This document shows, piece by piece, positions 62,030-64,000 of a stretch of DNA of 64,000 bases. Source of the DNA: Rhizobiaceae bacterium (GTDB lineage: Bacteria > Pseudomonadota > Alphaproteobacteria > Rhizobiales > Rhizobiaceae); assembly GCA_029212415.1 (NCBI GenBank), contig JARGOF010000005.1:81715-145714 (forward strand). Reading direction: 5' to 3'. Under the pieces are notes generated by a model, which did not search any database, had not been told where the DNA came from, and was given only the letters and a program-made list of their open reading frames with translations. Made by a program: the position numbers and the translations under genes. Each line of letters opens with the position of its first letter. Position 1 is the first letter of the stretch.

Positions 62030-62797
62030 TTGACCGGAATAGCCAGGCAATATTTTGACATCATGATCGAGCGGCTGCAGGCGGTGATCGACTCACAAGA
62101 GGGGCAAATCGAGGCGGCGGCTGAAATTTGCGCCGATTCCATCGCTGCGGACAAGCTGGTCTTTACCTTCGGGACCGGTCACGGCTCCTTTGCCGCCATG
62201 GAGATGTTTCCGCGCACCGGTACGACCACCGGCTTTCGCCCGATTGTCGAAAGTTCGATGATCAGCTTCCATCGGGTGCTGGGCGATGGCGGGGCGCGTC
62301 AATACCGCTTCATCCACGGCCAGGAAGGTTATGGCGATGCCATCCTCGCCTCTCATCAGACGGATCCCGGCGATGCCATGCTGATCTTCTCCCATTCAGG
62401 CCTGAATGCGGTGACGCTGGATATCGCCGTCGGGGCCAAGCAGCGCGGCATGAAGGTCATCGGCGTCACCTCGGTTCCCCATTCCTCCTCCACGCCCTCC
62501 CGGCACTCCTGCGGCAAACGTCTGTTCGAACTGGCCGATGTGGTCATCGATACCGGTGTGCCCAAGGGCGATGCCTCGATCAGGATTGATGGCGTCGAAG
62601 GCGCGGTGGGTGCGACATCCACCTCCATCGCCATTGCCGTCGGTCAGGCGATCAACGCCGTGACGGTGGAAAAGCTGGTGGAGCGCGGGGTGCAGCCCTT
62701 TATCATGGTGTCTCCCAATACGACGGACAAGGAAAGCGCAACGGCGCAAAACGACCGGAATTACGCCGAATTGTGGCGCCGGTTGAAATCCCGTTGA
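62030..62797 (+). CDS. SIS-domain sugar-phosphate isomerase-like protein
   Basis: A 255-aa protein with one SIS domain (COG4821-like): LVFTFGTGHGSFAAMEMFPRTGTT, GDAMLIFSHSGLNAVTLDIAVGAKQRGMKVIGVTS, CGKRLFELADVVIDTGVP. It starts at TTG 62030 with a near-perfect GGAGG six bases upstream; the frame opens at 62000 but lacks a site. SIS proteins isomerise or bind phosphosugars, consistent with handling ribose-phosphate here. Confidence 0.85.
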   Translation: MTGIARQYFDIMIERLQAVIDSQEGQIEAAAEICADSIAADKLVFTFGTGHGSFAAMEMFPRTGTTTGFRPIVESSMISFHRVLGDGGARQYRFIHGQEGYGDAILASHQTDPGDAMLIFSHSGLNAVTLDIAVGAKQRGMKVIGVTSVPHSSSTPSRHSCGKRLFELADVVIDTGVPKGDASIRIDGVEGAVGATSTSIAIAVGQAINAVTVEKLVERGVQPFIMVSPNTTDKESATAQNDRNYAELWRRLKSR

Positions 62798-62819
62798 ACG
62801 CAAACAGAAAGCAAAAACA

Positions 62820-64000
62820 ATGAAACGCGGCTTTTTCATAAATGGTTCGTGGCAGCTGCCGCCACAGGCTGAAGTCTTTCAGGTGAATGAGCCTGCAACC
62901 GGCAAACCCGTCGGTGAGGTGCTCCTGGCCGACAGGGCAATCGTCGATCAGGCCGTTGAGCGCGCCGAGAAGACCTGCGCGCAAATGGCTGACCTTCCGG
63001 CAAAGGAAAGGGCGGCCATTCTGGAACGGGCCGCCAGCCTGATGGAGCAGCGGATAACGCCGATGGCGGTTCTTCTGACCCGTGAGCAGGGCAAGCCGGT
63101 CTCGGACAATGTCAAGGAAATCCAGTTTGGTGCGGAAGTGCTGCGCTATTATGCCGGTGAAGCTTTGCGGATCGGCGGTTCGATTCGGCCCGCCTCCGCG
63201 CCGCACATCAGAAACCTGGTCACCTATCATCCGATTGGCGTTTGTGCGGCGATCGTTCCCTGGAACTATCCGGTTGATCTCTACTGCTGGAAGGTGGGGC
63301 CCGCCATTGCCGCCGGTTGTCCGATCGTGATGAAGTCACCCCATGAAACGCCCTTTGCCATCGCCATGCTGGTCGATTGTCTGCATGAGGCCGGGCTGCC
63401 GGCCGGTGCGCTGGCGGATCTGGCGGGGCTGGGACCGATTGCCGGTTCTGCCCTGTCGTCGCATCCGAAAGTGCGGATGATTTCCGCGACGGCGTCCATT
63501 GCCGCCGGACAGGACATCATGCGCAATGCGGCGGGAAATCTGAAGCGGGTGAACCTCGAACTGGGCGGTCATGCGCCATTCATCGTGCTGCCTGATGCCA
63601 ATGTTGCGGAAGCGGCAAAGGCTGCCCACCGACGCAGCTTTTCCAATATGGGCCAGATCTGCATCACCGTGAACCGGATTCTGGTGGCCCGCGAGGTTCA
63701 TGCTGCCTTTTCCGAATGTCTTGCTGAGCTGGCCCAGTCCACCCAGCTTGGGGATGGTCTGGAGGAGGGCGTGCAATACGGACCGGTGCTCAACGAATCG
63801 GTCATTCAGCGGGTTGAAGCCCACAAGGTCGACGCCCTGTTCAGGGGGGCAACCCTGATCGCCGGTGGCATGCGTTCGCAGGGCGGAGACCACAGGCACG
63901 GGCATTTTTACCGACCGACAGTGATCGACAATGCACCGCTCGACAGCCTGCCCATGAGCCAGGAAACCTACGGACCGCTGGCCGCCATTGCCGCCTATGA
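62820..64000 (+). CDS. NAD(P)-dependent aldehyde dehydrogenase (truncated by window end)
   Basis: The first 393 codons of an ALDH; the C terminus lies beyond the window. The catalytic Glu is in NLELGGHAPFIV and the nucleophile Cys in SNMGQICITVNRI. PIGVCAAIVPWNYPVDLYCWKVGPAIAAGC marks the cofactor domain. The strongly conserved FTGS motif is replaced by ISATASIAAG, which is unusual. It is 22 bases after the SIS gene and so the last visible gene of the operon. Confidence 0.9.
   Translation, partial: MKRGFFINGSWQLPPQAEVFQVNEPATGKPVGEVLLADRAIVDQAVERAEKTCAQMADLPAKERAAILERAASLMEQRITPMAVLLTREQGKPVSDNVKEIQFGAEVLRYYAGEALRIGGSIRPASAPHIRNLVTYHPIGVCAAIVPWNYPVDLYCWKVGPAIAAGCPIVMKSPHETPFAIAMLVDCLHEAGLPAGALADLAGLGPIAGSALSSHPKVRMISATASIAAGQDIMRNAAGNLKRVNLELGGHAPFIVLPDANVAEAAKAAHRRSFSNMGQICITVNRILVAREVHAAFSECLAELAQSTQLGDGLEEGVQYGPVLNESVIQRVEAHKVDALFRGATLIAGGMRSQGGDHRHGHFYRPTVIDNAPLDSLPMSQETYGPLAAIAAY

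Overview
The window reads as chromosomal DNA of an alphaproteobacterium, most probably a Rhizobiales/Hyphomicrobiales member. The reasons are the gene style (pca and kyn aromatic catabolism, one ABC uptake operon after another, many amidohydrolases, tandem COG4705 membrane proteins), moderately high G+C coding DNA, frequent GTG/TTG starts and 4-bp ATGA gene overlaps. This assignment is inferred from gene content only. I see no rRNA, CRISPR array, phage genes or intact transposase. One tRNA, tRNA-Arg(CCU), is present.

Layout. 0.1-5.7 kb: kynureninase, a pcaD-pcaB pair lacking pcaC/H/G, a Bcr/CflA-type exporter, an NTF2/SnoaL-like protein and a VOC protein. 5.9-13.6 kb: an envelope module with a DedA-PAP2-LssY fusion, an OmpR-type two-component system, a PepSY protein, cytochrome b561, a BcrC-like phosphatase and two tandem COG4705 proteins. 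13.8-15.9 kb: a MerR/CDF metal pair with a textbook 19-bp-spacer operator, and an ArsR/SRPBCC pair with a long perfect inverted repeat. 16.0-24.9 kb: a dipeptide-type ABC operon diverging from an XRE-cupin regulator, a YtcJ-like amidohydrolase and a CobW GTPase. 24.9-27.8 kb: an Rrf2 regulator, a membrane cytochrome b and a ferric-reductase-like flavocytochrome.

26.1-29.9 kb and 40.0-42.3 kb are mosaic. Three pairs of short direct repeats, each about 87-89% identical by my hand alignment, bracket accessory DNA: the flavocytochrome segment; a ParDE toxin-antitoxin plus a HEPN-like protein; and a dehydratase with gene fragments. Between these lie nucleoside hydrolase + adenine deaminase, divergent from a polyamine-type ABC transporter operon that continues into a cytosine/guanine-type deaminase, an M20 peptidase and a ThuA-like protein.

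42.2-54.1 kb: a sugar epimerase/dehydrogenase, a polytopic glycosyltransferase-like protein, tRNA-Arg, a GNAT, a BASS transporter, a CocE-type hydrolase, a complete branched-chain amino-acid-type ABC operon and an aldo/keto reductase. 54.3-64.0 kb: a tightly overlapping operon with a GntR/UTRA regulator, a BMP-family nucleoside-type ABC transporter, a cysteine hydrolase, a PfkB kinase, a nucleoside phosphorylase, a SIS-domain protein and an aldehyde dehydrogenase that runs off the window.

All four ABC operons carry a strong stem-loop immediately after the binding-protein gene, presumably to raise binding-protein mRNA over permease mRNA. The overall picture is a scavenger of peptides, nucleosides, purine bases and amines, with the most novelty in the BMP/nucleoside operon, the COG4705/envelope module and the two small insertion islands.
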